64,000 bases of DNA from Roseimicrobium sp. ORNL1 (GCF_011044495.1 NZ_CP049143.1:5518001-5582000), one strand, 5' to 3'; positions 25,407 through 35,073 are shown, numbered from the stretch's first letter. The notes: generated by a model not told the origin, from the sequence alone. Program-made: numbers and translations.

Positions 25407-27155
25407 ATGCGTCTCACCCACCTGCTCACCCTGACCACCCTTAACGTTGCGCTCTGTTCGGGCGCGGCGGCCAAGATTGAAAAGCCGGACTTCAACAAGC
25501 ACATCAAGCCCATCCTTGAGGCGGCCTGTGTGCACTGCCACTCGGAGAAGTCCGACAAGGGCGGCCTGAAGCTCACCACGCTGGAAGAGGCGCTCAAGGG
25601 TGGCGACAACGGCACGGCCCTCGTTCCCGGGGATCCGGCCAAGAGCCCGCTCTTCACCACGACCACGCTGGCAGAAGATGCCGATGAGGTGATGCCACCC
25701 AAGAAGGAAGGTCTTCTCTCCAAGGAGCAGCAGGAGCTCCTCAAGCTCTGGATCCAGCAGGGTGCCAACTGGCCGAAGGATGTGAAGCTGACAAACACGG
25801 TGCGCGTGAACTTCGAGAAGCACATCCAGCCCATCCTCGAAGAGAACTGCGTGAGCTGCCACAACGCGGAGAAGGCCAAGGGTGATTTCAACATGGCCAC
25901 GAGGCAGGACGCCTTCACCACCGGTGAGAAGTCCCCCAGCATCATCCCCTTTGATGCAGAAAAGTCCGGACTCTTCGCGCTCACCGCATTGGAAGCGGAC
26001 GATGACGACCTCATGCCGCCGAAGAAGAGCGGTGGTCCCTTGAAGAAGGAGCAGAGCGACTTGCTGCGCTCCTGGATTGAGCAGGGCGCCGTGTGGCCGG
26101 AGAAAATCACCCTGAAGGCCAAGGAGAAGAAGGGCCCCGTTTCCAACAATCCGGACAATCTGGCGCTGGTGCAGAAGATTCACGCCTTCATCGTGCAGAC
26201 CTCGAAGGAACAGGCCGAGGCCGACATGAAGAGCTACGACAGCAAGGTCCCCAAGACCGAGAAGCCCTACAGCATGGTAGCCATCAAGGGTGGTGAGTTC
26301 CTCATGGGCAGCCCCGCCACCGAGGCCAACCGCAAGGACGACGAAGGCCCCCAGGTGAAGGTGAAAGTGAAGCCCTTCTGGATGGGCAAGTACGAGGTCA
26401 CGTGGGACGAGTACCTTCCCTTCATGATCACGGACGTGGGCCGCAACAAGGATGGCTCGAAGCAGAAGTTCAATCCTGAGGATGCCATCACCGAAATCAC
26501 CTCCCAGCCCACCACGCCGTATACGGAAATGAGCTTCGGCATGGGCACGGATGGCTACCCCGCCATCTCCATGACCCAGCACGCGGCGAACAAGTACTGC
26601 CAGTGGCTGAGCGCCCAGACCGGTCACTTCTACCGCCTGCCCACCGAAGAGGAATGGGAATACGCCGCCCGCGCCGGCACCACCACCGCCTACTACTGGG
26701 GTGATGACGCCTCCAAGGCGAAGGACCACGAGTGGTACTACGACAACGCCCCGAACTTCCAGTACGCGAAGGTCGGCCAGAAGGGACCCAATCCCTGGGG
26801 CCTCCACGACATCCTGGGCAATGTGGCCGAGTGGACCATCGACCAGTATCAGCCGGACTATTACAAGAACCTCGCCGCTCTGGGTGACAAGGCCACAGGC
26901 TACTTCGTGCCCTCCACGAAGCCCTATCCCCACACCGCTCGCGGTGGTTCCTTTGATGATGATCCGGACAAGCTCCGCGCCGCCTTCCGCCGCGCCTCGC
27001 ATCCGGACTGGAAGCAGCAGGACCCGCAACTTCCCAAGAGCATCTGGTACCTGACCGACGCCAAGTTCCTCGGCTTCCGCCTCGTCCGCCCGCTGGAGAT
27101 CCCCACGGCTGAAGAGATGTACAAGTACTGGAACAACGGGGTGGAGAAGGAATAG
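25407..27155 (+). CDS. Exported protein with two PSCyt1 haem domains and a formylglycine-enzyme-like (SUMF1) domain
   Basis: The 582-residue protein has a signal peptide (to about residue 22). It carries two planctomycete-type cytochrome c units, each with one CxxCH haem site (CVHCH at 41-45 and CVSCH at 148-152) and the ending VMPPKK or LMPPKK that supplies the axial ligand. From about residue 275 it has an FGE/SUMF1-like domain: GEFLMGSPATEANRKDDEGP, PFWMGKYEVTWDEY, YRLPTEEEWEYAARAG, NPWGLHDILGNVAEW and ARGGSFDD. Such domains often act as binding or oxidising modules without true FGE activity. The catalytic cysteines of genuine FGE were not located. It is periplasmic and followed after 6 bases by ApbE. 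Confidence 0.9.
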   Translation: MRLTHLLTLTTLNVALCSGAAAKIEKPDFNKHIKPILEAACVHCHSEKSDKGGLKLTTLEEALKGGDNGTALVPGDPAKSPLFTTTTLAEDADEVMPPKKEGLLSKEQQELLKLWIQQGANWPKDVKLTNTVRVNFEKHIQPILEENCVSCHNAEKAKGDFNMATRQDAFTTGEKSPSIIPFDAEKSGLFALTALEADDDDLMPPKKSGGPLKKEQSDLLRSWIEQGAVWPEKITLKAKEKKGPVSNNPDNLALVQKIHAFIVQTSKEQAEADMKSYDSKVPKTEKPYSMVAIKGGEFLMGSPATEANRKDDEGPQVKVKVKPFWMGKYEVTWDEYLPFMITDVGRNKDGSKQKFNPEDAITEITSQPTTPYTEMSFGMGTDGYPAISMTQHAANKYCQWLSAQTGHFYRLPTEEEWEYAARAGTTTAYYWGDDASKAKDHEWYYDNAPNFQYAKVGQKGPNPWGLHDILGNVAEWTIDQYQPDYYKNLAALGDKATGYFVPSTKPYPHTARGGSFDDDPDKLRAAFRRASHPDWKQQDPQLPKSIWYLTDAKFLGFRLVRPLEIPTAEEMYKYWNNGVEKE

Positions 27156-27161
27156 TCCGAA

Positions 27162-28238
27162 ATGTTTTCAAGAAAGCCGCGTGCTCCCCGGTGCTCCGGG
27201 ATGGTGCGCGGCTTTTTTGTTTTTGCATGCCTTGGACTGCTTAGCGCGGCCGCGACGGCAGGCGGGTTGCAGCGCCATTCCTACTCCCACCCCGCCATGG
27301 GTTCGGTGTTTCGCATCGAGTTGTATGCGGAGGACGCGGCCGGGGCAGCGAAGGCGGTGGAGGCGGCGTTCCAGCGCGTTGAGGAGCTCAATCAAATTGC
27401 CTCGGACTACCTTCCCGAGAGTGAGCTGAGCCGCCTGAACAAGGCGCCGGCGAATACGCCCATCAAGGTGAGTGAAGACCTCTTCGCTCTGATCGCTCGC
27501 TCGGTGGAGATTTCTGCGCAAACGGAGGGGGCCTTCGACATCACCGCGACGTATGCGATTCAGCACTGGAGGCGCGCACGCCGGCAGAAGAAACTGCCCA
27601 CCGAGGAACAGGTGCAAAAGGCCATCGCCATGACCGACTGGCGCGCGATCCAGCTCGACGAGAAAACGCGCACGGTGACAAAGCTGAAGGAGGGGCTGCT
27701 GCTCGACCTCGGCGGTATTGGCAAGGGCTTCGCTGCAGATGCCTCCTTAGCCGTTTTAAAACAGCATGGCATCACGCGAGCGCTCGTCGCAGGCAGCGGT
27801 GATGTGGCGGCGGGAGATGCACCTCCTGGCAAAGAAGGCTGGGACGTGGCGCTACGCACCTTCGAAGCTCCGGAGGAGAAGGATCAACTCACGCACGTGA
27901 CCCTGAAAAACTGCGGCTGCTCCACTTCGGGAGATCTTCACCAGTATCTGGAACTGGATGGCAAGCGGTTCTCCCACATTGTGGACCCCAAGACGGGACT
28001 GGGACTCACGGACCGCATCGCGTGCACGGTCATCTCACCGGACGCAACGATCAGCGATGGACTGGCCACTGCGTTGTGCGTGCTGGGCGTGGAAAAGGGG
28101 CTCAGCGTGGCGGAGAAGGCCCAAGGCACGGTGGCGCGGTTTGTCTGGCTGGACGAGAACAATGAGCGGCACACACGGGAGTCATCCGGGTTTCAGGCGT
28201 TCGTGCAGACAAATAGTCCGCAAAGAAACGGCGACTGA
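27162..28238 (+). CDS. apbE: FAD:protein FMN transferase (ApbE family)
   Basis: The 358-residue protein carries the ApbE signatures: YSHPAMGSVFRIELY near the start of the domain, DLGGIGKGFAAD in the FAD-binding part, and SHIVDPKTGLGL near the C-terminus. It transfers FMN from FAD to a Ser or Thr of flavoproteins in the periplasm. An N-terminal hydrophobic segment (MVRGFFVFACLGLLSAAAT, from the ATG at 27201) acts as signal peptide, and the upstream ATG at 27162 gives a longer lead. It sits six bases behind the cytochrome/FGE gene, so it may flavinylate a redox partner in the same pathway. No lipobox Cys is evident. Confidence 0.9.
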   Translation: MFSRKPRAPRCSGMVRGFFVFACLGLLSAAATAGGLQRHSYSHPAMGSVFRIELYAEDAAGAAKAVEAAFQRVEELNQIASDYLPESELSRLNKAPANTPIKVSEDLFALIARSVEISAQTEGAFDITATYAIQHWRRARRQKKLPTEEQVQKAIAMTDWRAIQLDEKTRTVTKLKEGLLLDLGGIGKGFAADASLAVLKQHGITRALVAGSGDVAAGDAPPGKEGWDVALRTFEAPEEKDQLTHVTLKNCGCSTSGDLHQYLELDGKRFSHIVDPKTGLGLTDRIACTVISPDATISDGLATALCVLGVEKGLSVAEKAQGTVARFVWLDENNERHTRESSGFQAFVQTNSPQRNGD

Positions 28239-28284
28239 AGTCGCCGCTCCTTGAGGAAGCCCACCTCGACTCACCTCTTATCCC

Positions 28285-28680
28285 TCACCAGCAACCGTAC
28301 CTACGGGCATAGTAACGGGGCGGGCAGGAATTGTAACAACCGGGGCCGCCGTAGTAGCTGTACCCTCCGTACAAACGAGGCACCGGGCGCGGGCCATAGT
28401 AGTACCCGGGAGGAGGAGGAGGACCGTAGAAGGAGTTGTCCTGGGCGTTCCCAATGGCCGCGCCGGCCAGCGAACCAAGGGCACCACCGATGAGGGCGCC
28501 TTCCAGTCCGGAGCAGCTTTGATTGCCGATGATGCCCCCGGCAATGGCACCGGTGGCAGCGCCAATCACGGAGCCGCGGGCTTCATTGGGGCCGACGTAC
28601 GGATACGGGTAAACACAGGAGGAGAGAAGAGACGCCGCAGCCAGGGAGCCAACGGCAGCAAGGCGAGCAGGGAGTTTCAT
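28285..28680 (-). CDS. Glycine-zipper lipoprotein (17 kDa antigen-like)
   Basis: From the ATG at 28680 the product is 131 residues; a longer in-frame opening has no signal and is rejected. The lipobox LLSSC lies near residue 21. A glycine-zipper segment of alternating G/A (GAATGAIAGGIIGNQ and GALIGGALGSLAGAAIG) forms a membrane-associated hairpin. The rest is rich in Tyr, Gly and Pro. Proteins of this kind sit in or on the outer membrane. The exact role is unknown. Confidence 0.82.
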   Translation of the reverse strand: MKLPARLAAVGSLAAASLLSSCVYPYPYVGPNEARGSVIGAATGAIAGGIIGNQSCSGLEGALIGGALGSLAGAAIGNAQDNSFYGPPPPPGYYYGPRPVPRLYGGYSYYGGPGCYNSCPPRYYARRYGCW

Positions 28681-28873
28681 GGACACAGTGGGTGGTGGAC
28701 GGGTTATTTGACCGGGTGGAGCATGGCAGCCTGCACGGCCGCGCAGCAGTCCATGGAAGTGGACCAGCACTGGATGTGAGCCCATCCAGAGCCGTGACAA
28801 AAATGATCCGAAAATTTCGGATCTTTGCCGGGTACCCCGTCCTTTTGGTCCTTACTCGCGCACTTTGCCCGGA

Positions 28874-29791
28874 TCACTCCTTCAGTGCGAAGACTTCCAC
28901 CTTGTCCGGGTGCCCCTTGACCTCTTGTGGCCCGCACGACTCGAATTGCGAAGCCCCTGCGTCCCAGCCGTTGAGGAAAGCGGCGCTCACGAGCACCGAC
29001 TTGTTCGTCTGGCGGGTCAGGCCTTCAATGCGGAAGGCGAGATTCACGGCATCCCCGAGGGCAGTGTTAATGCCCTTCCCCATCGCACCAAAGGCCACTT
29101 CACCGAGGTGCAGGCCGATGCGGCAGTCGAGCACGATGTTCCTCGTCTCACGCAGCATCTTGCGGGTGGGAGAGGTGGCATCGATCTCCGTCTGGCGGAG
29201 TTGCCTGGCCGCCTCCACGGCGCGGGAGCGAATGTCCGGCTCAATCCCCGGCCAGTAGGCAAAGACGCAGTCGCCGATGAACTTGTCAATCATGGCGCCA
29301 CCGCGCTTCATGATGGCGTTGCAGTCGGCGTACCATTCGCGGAGCACGTCGGCGAGCTGTTCCGCGCTGAGCTGGGCGCCGAGCTGGGTGAATCCCTTCA
29401 AGTCCCCCACCAGCAGTGTGGCCTGGGCCGTTTTCATCGGCACGGGGGCGCGGCGCAGCACCTGGGTCTTCATGCCCACCATGGTGGTGTCATGGTTGGA
29501 AACCCCGCTTTCGCTCTGGTCGAAGAGAAAACTGGCACTGCCGAACTGCAGACGATCGCCGTCCCGCAGCACGCGGGCGGTGGTGAGGGCCACGTCATTC
29601 ACATAGCTGCCGTTGGCACTGCCCAGATCAACCAGCCAGTAATGCACACCCTCCCTGCGGATGGTGGCGTGCTGCCGGGACACCCCGGAATCGCCCAAGC
29701 GGATCGTAGCTTCTTCGCCACGACCCACGAGGTTGAAATCGTCCAACTCGAATGTGTTCTCTCCTGCCAGTGATCTGAGAAAGGCTCCCAT
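28874..29791 (-). CDS. FHA domain fused to class III adenylate/guanylate cyclase
   Basis: The 305-residue protein has an N-terminal forkhead-associated domain (residues 15-90), with GRGEEATIRLGDSGVSRQHA and DLGSANGSYVNDV, which binds phosphothreonine. A cyclase domain follows (about 120-300). First metal site LLVGDLKGFT, substrate Lys and second Asp in DKFIGDC, and Asn/Arg in GDAVNLAFRIEGL, so all catalytic elements appear intact. It would produce cyclic AMP or GMP under control of a phosphorylated partner. It has no membrane segment. Transcribed away from the membrane protein at 29974. Confidence 0.9.
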   Translation of the reverse strand: MGAFLRSLAGENTFELDDFNLVGRGEEATIRLGDSGVSRQHATIRREGVHYWLVDLGSANGSYVNDVALTTARVLRDGDRLQFGSASFLFDQSESGVSNHDTTMVGMKTQVLRRAPVPMKTAQATLLVGDLKGFTQLGAQLSAEQLADVLREWYADCNAIMKRGGAMIDKFIGDCVFAYWPGIEPDIRSRAVEAARQLRQTEIDATSPTRKMLRETRNIVLDCRIGLHLGEVAFGAMGKGINTALGDAVNLAFRIEGLTRQTNKSVLVSAAFLNGWDAGASQFESCGPQEVKGHPDKVEVFALKE

Positions 29792-29973
29792 GTGATTGTA
29801 TGTGTCTTTTCAACCGAATCGGACAGGCAAAGTCAAGGTTGCTTTTGCGAAACGTGGTGCAGAAAAGACAGCAGACGTACTCGATGCGTTGATTAAAACA
29901 GATCTTTTTTGATGTCGTTGTGCTGCAAGAGATTCTGTGTTTGCGGCGGGGTGGATTCTGCGGTCTTTAGAGC
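29792..29973. promoter_or_regulatory. Divergent promoter region
   Basis: These 182 bases separate the FHA-cyclase start from the membrane protein start and must hold both promoters. They are AT-richer than the genes. A run AAAACAGATCTTTTTT (about 29895-29910) is notable, but no known operator is recognised. Confidence 0.35.
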
Positions 29974-31098
29974 ATGCTCCGGGCCGTTCCTGTCTTCTGT
30001 CTTGCGCTGTTCCTGCTGGCAGCGCAGGCAGGGGCCCACACTGTGCCCAGCATGGTGGTCGAGGCGGAGTTCACGCCGGAGCGCGAGGTGGTGCTGCTGG
30101 TGAACCTGGATCCGCGCCTTTTTCTCTCGGACCAGCCTACCAGCCTGCCTCCCGTCCCGGCCTCCTGGTGGTACCAGAAGAACGATACAGAGCGTACGGA
30201 GACGCTGGCCAGGGCGGCGGCCTACGTGGATGCCCAGCTGCAATTCCGGGTGGGTGGGAGCGATTTCCGGGGCACTTGGAAGGTCCAGCCGGTGGACAGC
30301 ACCACGGTGGCGCCTCTTGCCCCGGCCAGCGGCGAGGTCCACTTGCTGGCTGAGCACCGGGGTCCCCTGCCGGAAATTGCCGGTGATTTCAAGCTCACCG
30401 TCGCCCGCACCTGTGGCGTCGCCACGCTTTTGATGAATGCCATGGCCGGGGCGGAACAGCGCCAGCCGCAGGCCGTCTTCCCCGGCGAATCCAGCCGCGG
30501 CTTCGCCCTGCCGCCCCTGGCTGCCGCCACGGCCAAAGCAAATCCCAGCGGGACTTCACCTCCTGACGCTCCACCCGCACCGGCCTCTGCCTCCACGAGT
30601 ACCGCAGGCAAGAGCCAGGCCACCGCGCAGAGTTCACTGGTCCCCCGTCATTCTTTGCTGGCGCATGCCTTGTTCGCCATCGCCATCACGGTCGTGCTGC
30701 TGGGCCGATTTTGGAGTGTGGCCGTGGTCCTTGTGACGTTTCACCTGGCCGCCCTGGCTGCGGCGTGGATGACCTGGCAGAGCTGGCTGCCGGTGGCCTT
30801 GGGAGGTATGCCGAGGAATTGCTGGATGCTTCTGGGCGGCACCGCGCTGGCGCTGCTCCTGGTGCGGCGCATTCCCCCTGCCCTGCTGGTGATGGCAGCT
30901 CTCGCAGGGTTCCTTCATGGCTGGGGGCCGTGGAACCTGCACCTCTCGCAGGGTGTGGAGCAGCCCCTATCCAGCCTGTTCCAGAGAGAGGGATGGCTGG
31001 TACTGGTGGAACTCGTCGCCGCAGGCTTGGCTATCCCGGCGGTGCGCTACCTTTCAAGCAGGACGAATTTCGGCACGTACTTCGCCACGGAGGACTAA
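29974..31098 (+). CDS. Exported/membrane protein, weakly HupE-like
   Basis: The 374-residue product starts with a signal peptide (cleavage near AGA-HT). A soluble region of about 200 residues follows (SMVVEAEFTPEREVVLLVNLDPRLFL), then a Pro/Ala/Ser linker, then four or five hydrophobic helices from about residue 225 to 360. A signal, a beta-rich ectodomain and C-terminal helices is the layout of HupE/UreJ-2-like proteins, but the histidine-rich first helix of that family is not clear. No function is assigned. The 3' end is close to the convergent acidic protein gene. Confidence 0.6.
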   Translation: MLRAVPVFCLALFLLAAQAGAHTVPSMVVEAEFTPEREVVLLVNLDPRLFLSDQPTSLPPVPASWWYQKNDTERTETLARAAAYVDAQLQFRVGGSDFRGTWKVQPVDSTTVAPLAPASGEVHLLAEHRGPLPEIAGDFKLTVARTCGVATLLMNAMAGAEQRQPQAVFPGESSRGFALPPLAAATAKANPSGTSPPDAPPAPASASTSTAGKSQATAQSSLVPRHSLLAHALFAIAITVVLLGRFWSVAVVLVTFHLAALAAAWMTWQSWLPVALGGMPRNCWMLLGGTALALLLVRRIPPALLVMAALAGFLHGWGPWNLHLSQGVEQPLSSLFQREGWLVLVELVAAGLAIPAVRYLSSRTNFGTYFATED

Positions 31099-31112
31099 AG
31101 GTGGCGAGTGAA

Positions 31113-32096
31113 TTAGGAAACTGTGTCCTTGGGGGTCAACTCCTCGTCGGAACCGGGCTCTGACTCGCTCTCGGATTCTTCCTGTTCAGCTTCCTCGGAG
31201 GCAGATTCTTCAGACGTAGCCTCGGCTTCATTCTCAGCTTCGACTTCAATCTCGGCTTCAGCTTCGAACTCGGTTTCTTCCAGTTCACCTTCCAGAGCGG
31301 CGGTTTCCGCATCTTCGGATTCGCCCTGCTCAAGATCAGCTTCGTCCTCAGCCTCCGCTTCGTTCTCTTCTGATTCCGGCTCCTCGTCGCCAGCCAACTC
31401 GTCCGCTGCCAGCTCAAACTCGGAGTCTTCTGCGGTTTCAGTCTGTGCCTCACCTTCAGCCTCGCTCTTCGCAGGCTCGGCTTCGTTTTCCTTCTTCTCG
31501 GGTTCGGTCGTTTCGGCCTCACCCTTCTTCTCGATCTTCCCGTCCGGAGTGAGGGTCACGCCGGCGATTTTTGCCGCTTCTACGACCGGGCCACCGAAGC
31601 CCAGCAAGGTGGCGACTTCCTCCTGCACCGATTCAATCTCATCGAGACGCAGTTCCGGGTCGCGGATGATGAAGACTTCACCGCTTTTCCGATGCTCATA
31701 GAGCAGCAGAGTGCCCTGCTCAGTGTACTTGGTCTCCCTGGGAACAAGCTGCTTCTTGCGCTCAAGCATGAGCCCGAGGATATAGCGGGCGTGCTCCGTG
31801 TGTTCCTCGTCCTCGTCGATGAGGCGGCGCAGCAGAGTTTCCGGGCTCTCCTTGCTGGACATTTCAACCTTGGGCTTGCCCGAATCCGGTTTTGCGTACG
31901 TGGTGCGCCAGTAGGCCAGCGGGGTACGCTCCTTGAGTTCCTCCTCCCACACATCCAGCGCCACGTCACGCCGCACGAACTCACCGCTTTCAGTATCGAA
32001 GTGGATGGACGTGTGAAACACCTCCCCTTCCTCAAAAGGGCGCCCGGAGCGGTTGCATTCGTGAGAGCGGGATTTGATGTTCCAGTTTTGCTGCAC
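31113..32096 (-). CDS. Hypothetical protein with N-terminal Cys segment and long acidic Glu/Ala tail
   Basis: The 327-residue protein opens with WNIKSRSHECNRSGRPFEEGEVF, a pattern seen in conserved planctomycete/verrucomicrobial proteins of unknown role. A charged region follows (residues 60-200). The last 110 residues are dominated by Glu, Ala and Ser and are likely disordered. It is encoded in the same direction as the LptF/G-type permease, with a 69-base gap from that gene's stop. The acidic tail recalls ribosome- or nucleic-acid-mimicking regions, but this is speculation. Confidence 0.68.
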   Translation of the reverse strand: MQQNWNIKSRSHECNRSGRPFEEGEVFHTSIHFDTESGEFVRRDVALDVWEEELKERTPLAYWRTTYAKPDSGKPKVEMSSKESPETLLRRLIDEDEEHTEHARYILGLMLERKKQLVPRETKYTEQGTLLLYEHRKSGEVFIIRDPELRLDEIESVQEEVATLLGFGGPVVEAAKIAGVTLTPDGKIEKKGEAETTEPEKKENEAEPAKSEAEGEAQTETAEDSEFELAADELAGDEEPESEENEAEAEDEADLEQGESEDAETAALEGELEETEFEAEAEIEVEAENEAEATSEESASEEAEQEESESESEPGSDEELTPKDTVS

Positions 32097-32165
32097 GTGA
32101 GGAGATGGGACGGAGGCGTTGGCTTTACGAAAAGATGAGCCGGGCTGCGGGAAATTGAAACAGGC

Positions 32166-33893
32166 TCAGGCAGGCTTCACCGAGGAACGATCCCGGGTGG
32201 ACTGCGACACCGTGAGAATGAGTTCGCGAATCCACCGGAACGAGATGCGCGGCAGTTCCTTGTTCTGCGAACGCAGACGGAAGAGCCAGACGCCGAGTGC
32301 GCCGAGAATGAGGTGCGGGAACCACACGGCAAAGAAGGGCGGAATGCGTCCGCTGCGTCCCAGATTCAAGAACAGGTTGTCCAGGAACATGAGCACGAAG
32401 AACAGAAGGACAGCATTGGCAATACCCCCCACGAGGCCACGGCGTGAGAACACGACGGCCAGCGGTGCGGAGAACATGACCACCACGAGGCACTGCCACG
32501 GAAGAGCAAAGCGGTAGAACAGGTGTGCCCAGAACGAGGCCAGTTTCTTGCTGCCGTAGGAGGCATTCGCCCGGATGTAGGAGATGAGATCCGGCACGCC
32601 GAGATAATTCGGCGAGAGGGAGCCACTCATGAGCACCCATGGCGTCTCCTGCATGCCGGTCAGATCCTTTTTCGGATAACCGGTACCATCGAAGTCGAAT
32701 TTTTGAATCGAAGCGACCTTGCCGTCCTTGTACGTGATTTCCACGCCGTTATACAGCATCCAGACGCCGTCATCCCGCCGCCAGGCGGCGCTCTTGGCAA
32801 ACCACGCCTTTTCCAGTTTTCCGGTCGAGTCCTCCTGCCGGATCTCAATGCGACGCATCTTGTCCCGCATCAAATCGGTAGGGACCGTGCCCACGAACCA
32901 GCTTCTTCCCGCCTCCTGATTGCGGTACACCAGACCCATGAGGAGGTAGTGCTGGCTGATGCGGTCCTTGGCATTCTGCAGGAGTTGCTCCTTGTTGCCG
33001 GCAGACACGGGCGCCCAGTGGTAGTTCGCCGCCATGCCGAGGAAAGCGGCGTAGCATCCCGCGACGTAGATGGGACGGAGTACCTGGCCAAGGCTCTTGC
33101 CGGTACCGAGCATGGAAATGAGTTCATTCGTGCGGGACATCCTCCCCAGGACATACACCGTGGCCAGCAGCAGGGAGATGGGCGCCACAGTCACATAGAT
33201 GAAGGGGATCATCTTGATGTAGAACATCGCGATGGCGCTTCTCTCGATGTTGTTCTCCTGGAAGTCGGACATGTTGTCCAGCAGGTCCATGACGACCCAG
33301 AGCGTGCAGAAGGCGATGAGGCAGAACAACAGCGGCTGCAGGAAGGAGCGCATGGTGTACCGCTCCATGATCGTGCTCCGTGCGTAGTACATGAGCATGA
33401 ACGGCGGGGACAGCAGCAGCCCCACCAACAGCAGGACCTGGATGACGAACGCCGGCACCGAAATGACCTCCCCGGTCGTGTTCAGGTACACGGACTCAAA
33501 GAATGCGTAGCTCTGGCTGGCAATGGCCCAGACGGCGAGGTAAATGGCCGCCACCCATGTGGGGCGGATCATCTTCTGCACATTCGGCCAGGCCCGGATG
33601 ATGTACACATGGTACGCCAGCCCGCCGACGAGTACGAAGAGGCGCATGTACGCCAGCATGTACAGGAAGAAATAAATGGGCGTGGGTGGAGCCTCCCAGT
33701 TCTTTGGAAGCTCATTGGGATCCGGCTCCGGCGGCATGAACGCCTCGTGGTAACCGGAAAGCTGGCACAGCAGCATCACTGCAAAGGCCAGCAGCAGGGC
33801 ACCGGGACCGGCATAGGGTGAGCGACGCAGCCAGCGCCAGACCACACCCAGCAGATGCATCAGCGAGTCGCGGACAGACTTGAGGAAAACCAT
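32166..33893 (-). CDS. LptF/LptG-type permease (YjgP/YjgQ family)
   Basis: From the ATG at 33893 the product is 575 residues. It has hydrophobic helices around residues 20-45 and 75-200, then a cluster of C-terminal helices (about 475-560). Between them lies the soluble domain expected of the lipopolysaccharide-export permeases. Motifs include RTNELISMLGTGKSLGQVL near the middle and FALPWQCLVVVMFSAPLAV followed by RRGLVGGIANAVLLFF in the C-terminal part, which fits LptF/G. It would partner with LptB to extract a lipid from the inner membrane. No second permease gene is adjacent. Confidence 0.85.
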   Translation of the reverse strand: MVFLKSVRDSLMHLLGVVWRWLRRSPYAGPGALLLAFAVMLLCQLSGYHEAFMPPEPDPNELPKNWEAPPTPIYFFLYMLAYMRLFVLVGGLAYHVYIIRAWPNVQKMIRPTWVAAIYLAVWAIASQSYAFFESVYLNTTGEVISVPAFVIQVLLLVGLLLSPPFMLMYYARSTIMERYTMRSFLQPLLFCLIAFCTLWVVMDLLDNMSDFQENNIERSAIAMFYIKMIPFIYVTVAPISLLLATVYVLGRMSRTNELISMLGTGKSLGQVLRPIYVAGCYAAFLGMAANYHWAPVSAGNKEQLLQNAKDRISQHYLLMGLVYRNQEAGRSWFVGTVPTDLMRDKMRRIEIRQEDSTGKLEKAWFAKSAAWRRDDGVWMLYNGVEITYKDGKVASIQKFDFDGTGYPKKDLTGMQETPWVLMSGSLSPNYLGVPDLISYIRANASYGSKKLASFWAHLFYRFALPWQCLVVVMFSAPLAVVFSRRGLVGGIANAVLLFFVLMFLDNLFLNLGRSGRIPPFFAVWFPHLILGALGVWLFRLRSQNKELPRISFRWIRELILTVSQSTRDRSSVKPA

Positions 33894-34006
33894 GGGTTTG
33901 AGGACATGGAGACTCCGACAGATTGGGGGTGGAGTCAAGGGGCACACGCCCCCGGCAGCCCACCCCACGGGCAGGCAGCCGGTCCTGAGCGTTCAAAAAA
34001 GTGCCT

Positions 34007-35035
34007 CTATTTGTTGCGTTTGCGGTTTCCACCGGCCGGAGCTTCCTGCGGAGCAGGCATCACGGCGCTGGACACCACCTCGGCTTCCGGGAGCGAGGCT
34101 TTGAGCTTGGCGACGCCACCTTCCGTGATCTTGGTCTCCCAAATGTAGAGGTGACGAAGCGTCTTCAAGCTGGAAAGAGCGGGGATGGCCGCGTCCGTCA
34201 CTTCGGTGCCGTAGAGATTCAGATAAGTCAGATTCTTGCTCTCGGCGAGTTGCTGCACGCCCTTGTCCGTGACCTTGGTCTTACGGAGGTCCAGACGCAC
34301 CAGTCTCGGGAACGAAGTGGCGGTCTTGAGCGCAGCATCGGTAACGGCGGTGCGCGCCAGGTCCAGGTGGGCAATGTTCTCCTTGATCGGTGCGAGTGCC
34401 GCCACGCTGGCGTCATCCGCCTTGCTCACCCCGGTGAGAAAATCGACCCTCACCAGCGGACCACCGACCTGCAGGATGGTCACCTGGGCGCCGGCGGCCT
34501 GTGCCTTCTTCAGGGCGTCCTGGGCGGGAGGCTGGACTCCCTCGCTGAGCTTCTTGTACAAGACATCGTGCTCACGGTCTTTCGGGGCGGCTTTGGCCGT
34601 GGACGGGGCGTCGGCGGGCTTGCCCACCAGATTCCCCTCCCATCCACCAAAATCGGCGCCTTCCTCGATCCAGGCCTTCAGCTTGGCGGTTTCCTCAGCC
34701 GTCAGCGGGTCGCCCTTCGGCGGCATGAACATGTCGTCATCCTTCGGCAGGTTCACCACCTCGAACATGTAACTCTTGGCCGTGTCCTTGGGCACGAGGG
34801 CCGGGCGCTTGCTCTCGCCGCCCTTCAGCATGGCCCAAGCAGCATCCATACGGAGTTCCGACTTGGGTTTTACCACCTTGCCGCCTTCCTCGTGCTCAGC
34901 CTTGTGACATTTTACACACTTGGCCTCCAAAATGGGCAGGATTTCCGTTTTGAAATCTACAGCTCCCTGCGCAGAAGCGCCCATGAGCAGGGCGGCAATG
35001 GCAGGTACTTTGAAAAAATTTGGGTGAGAGGTCAT
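34007..35035 (-). CDS. Exported cytochrome c (PSCyt1) plus leucine-rich repeats
   Basis: From the ATG at 35035 the product is 342 residues with a signal peptide (MTSHPNFFKVPAIAALLMG). A PSCyt1 haem domain lies at about residues 25-125, with CVKCH and MFMPPKG. Five or so leucine-rich-type repeats follow from about residue 190 (LDLARTAVTDAALK, RLDLRKTKVTDKGVQ, YLNLYGTEVTDAAIP, HLYIWETKITEGGVA). The fusion is typical of planctomycetes and verrucomicrobia. It may be an extracytoplasmic electron carrier with a protein-binding scaffold. The partner is unknown. It diverges from glgC. Confidence 0.87.
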   Translation of the reverse strand: MTSHPNFFKVPAIAALLMGASAQGAVDFKTEILPILEAKCVKCHKAEHEEGGKVVKPKSELRMDAAWAMLKGGESKRPALVPKDTAKSYMFEVVNLPKDDDMFMPPKGDPLTAEETAKLKAWIEEGADFGGWEGNLVGKPADAPSTAKAAPKDREHDVLYKKLSEGVQPPAQDALKKAQAAGAQVTILQVGGPLVRVDFLTGVSKADDASVAALAPIKENIAHLDLARTAVTDAALKTATSFPRLVRLDLRKTKVTDKGVQQLAESKNLTYLNLYGTEVTDAAIPALSSLKTLRHLYIWETKITEGGVAKLKASLPEAEVVSSAVMPAPQEAPAGGNRKRNK

Positions 35036-35073
35036 GGTGGCACAAGGAAACGCTTGATGGATCACCCTGTTTC

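Noticed and set aside
32523-33821. 432-codon frame antisense to the LptF/G-type permease
   Set aside because: The product is His/Gln/Arg-rich without hydrophobic segments; the opposite strand has clear membrane helices.
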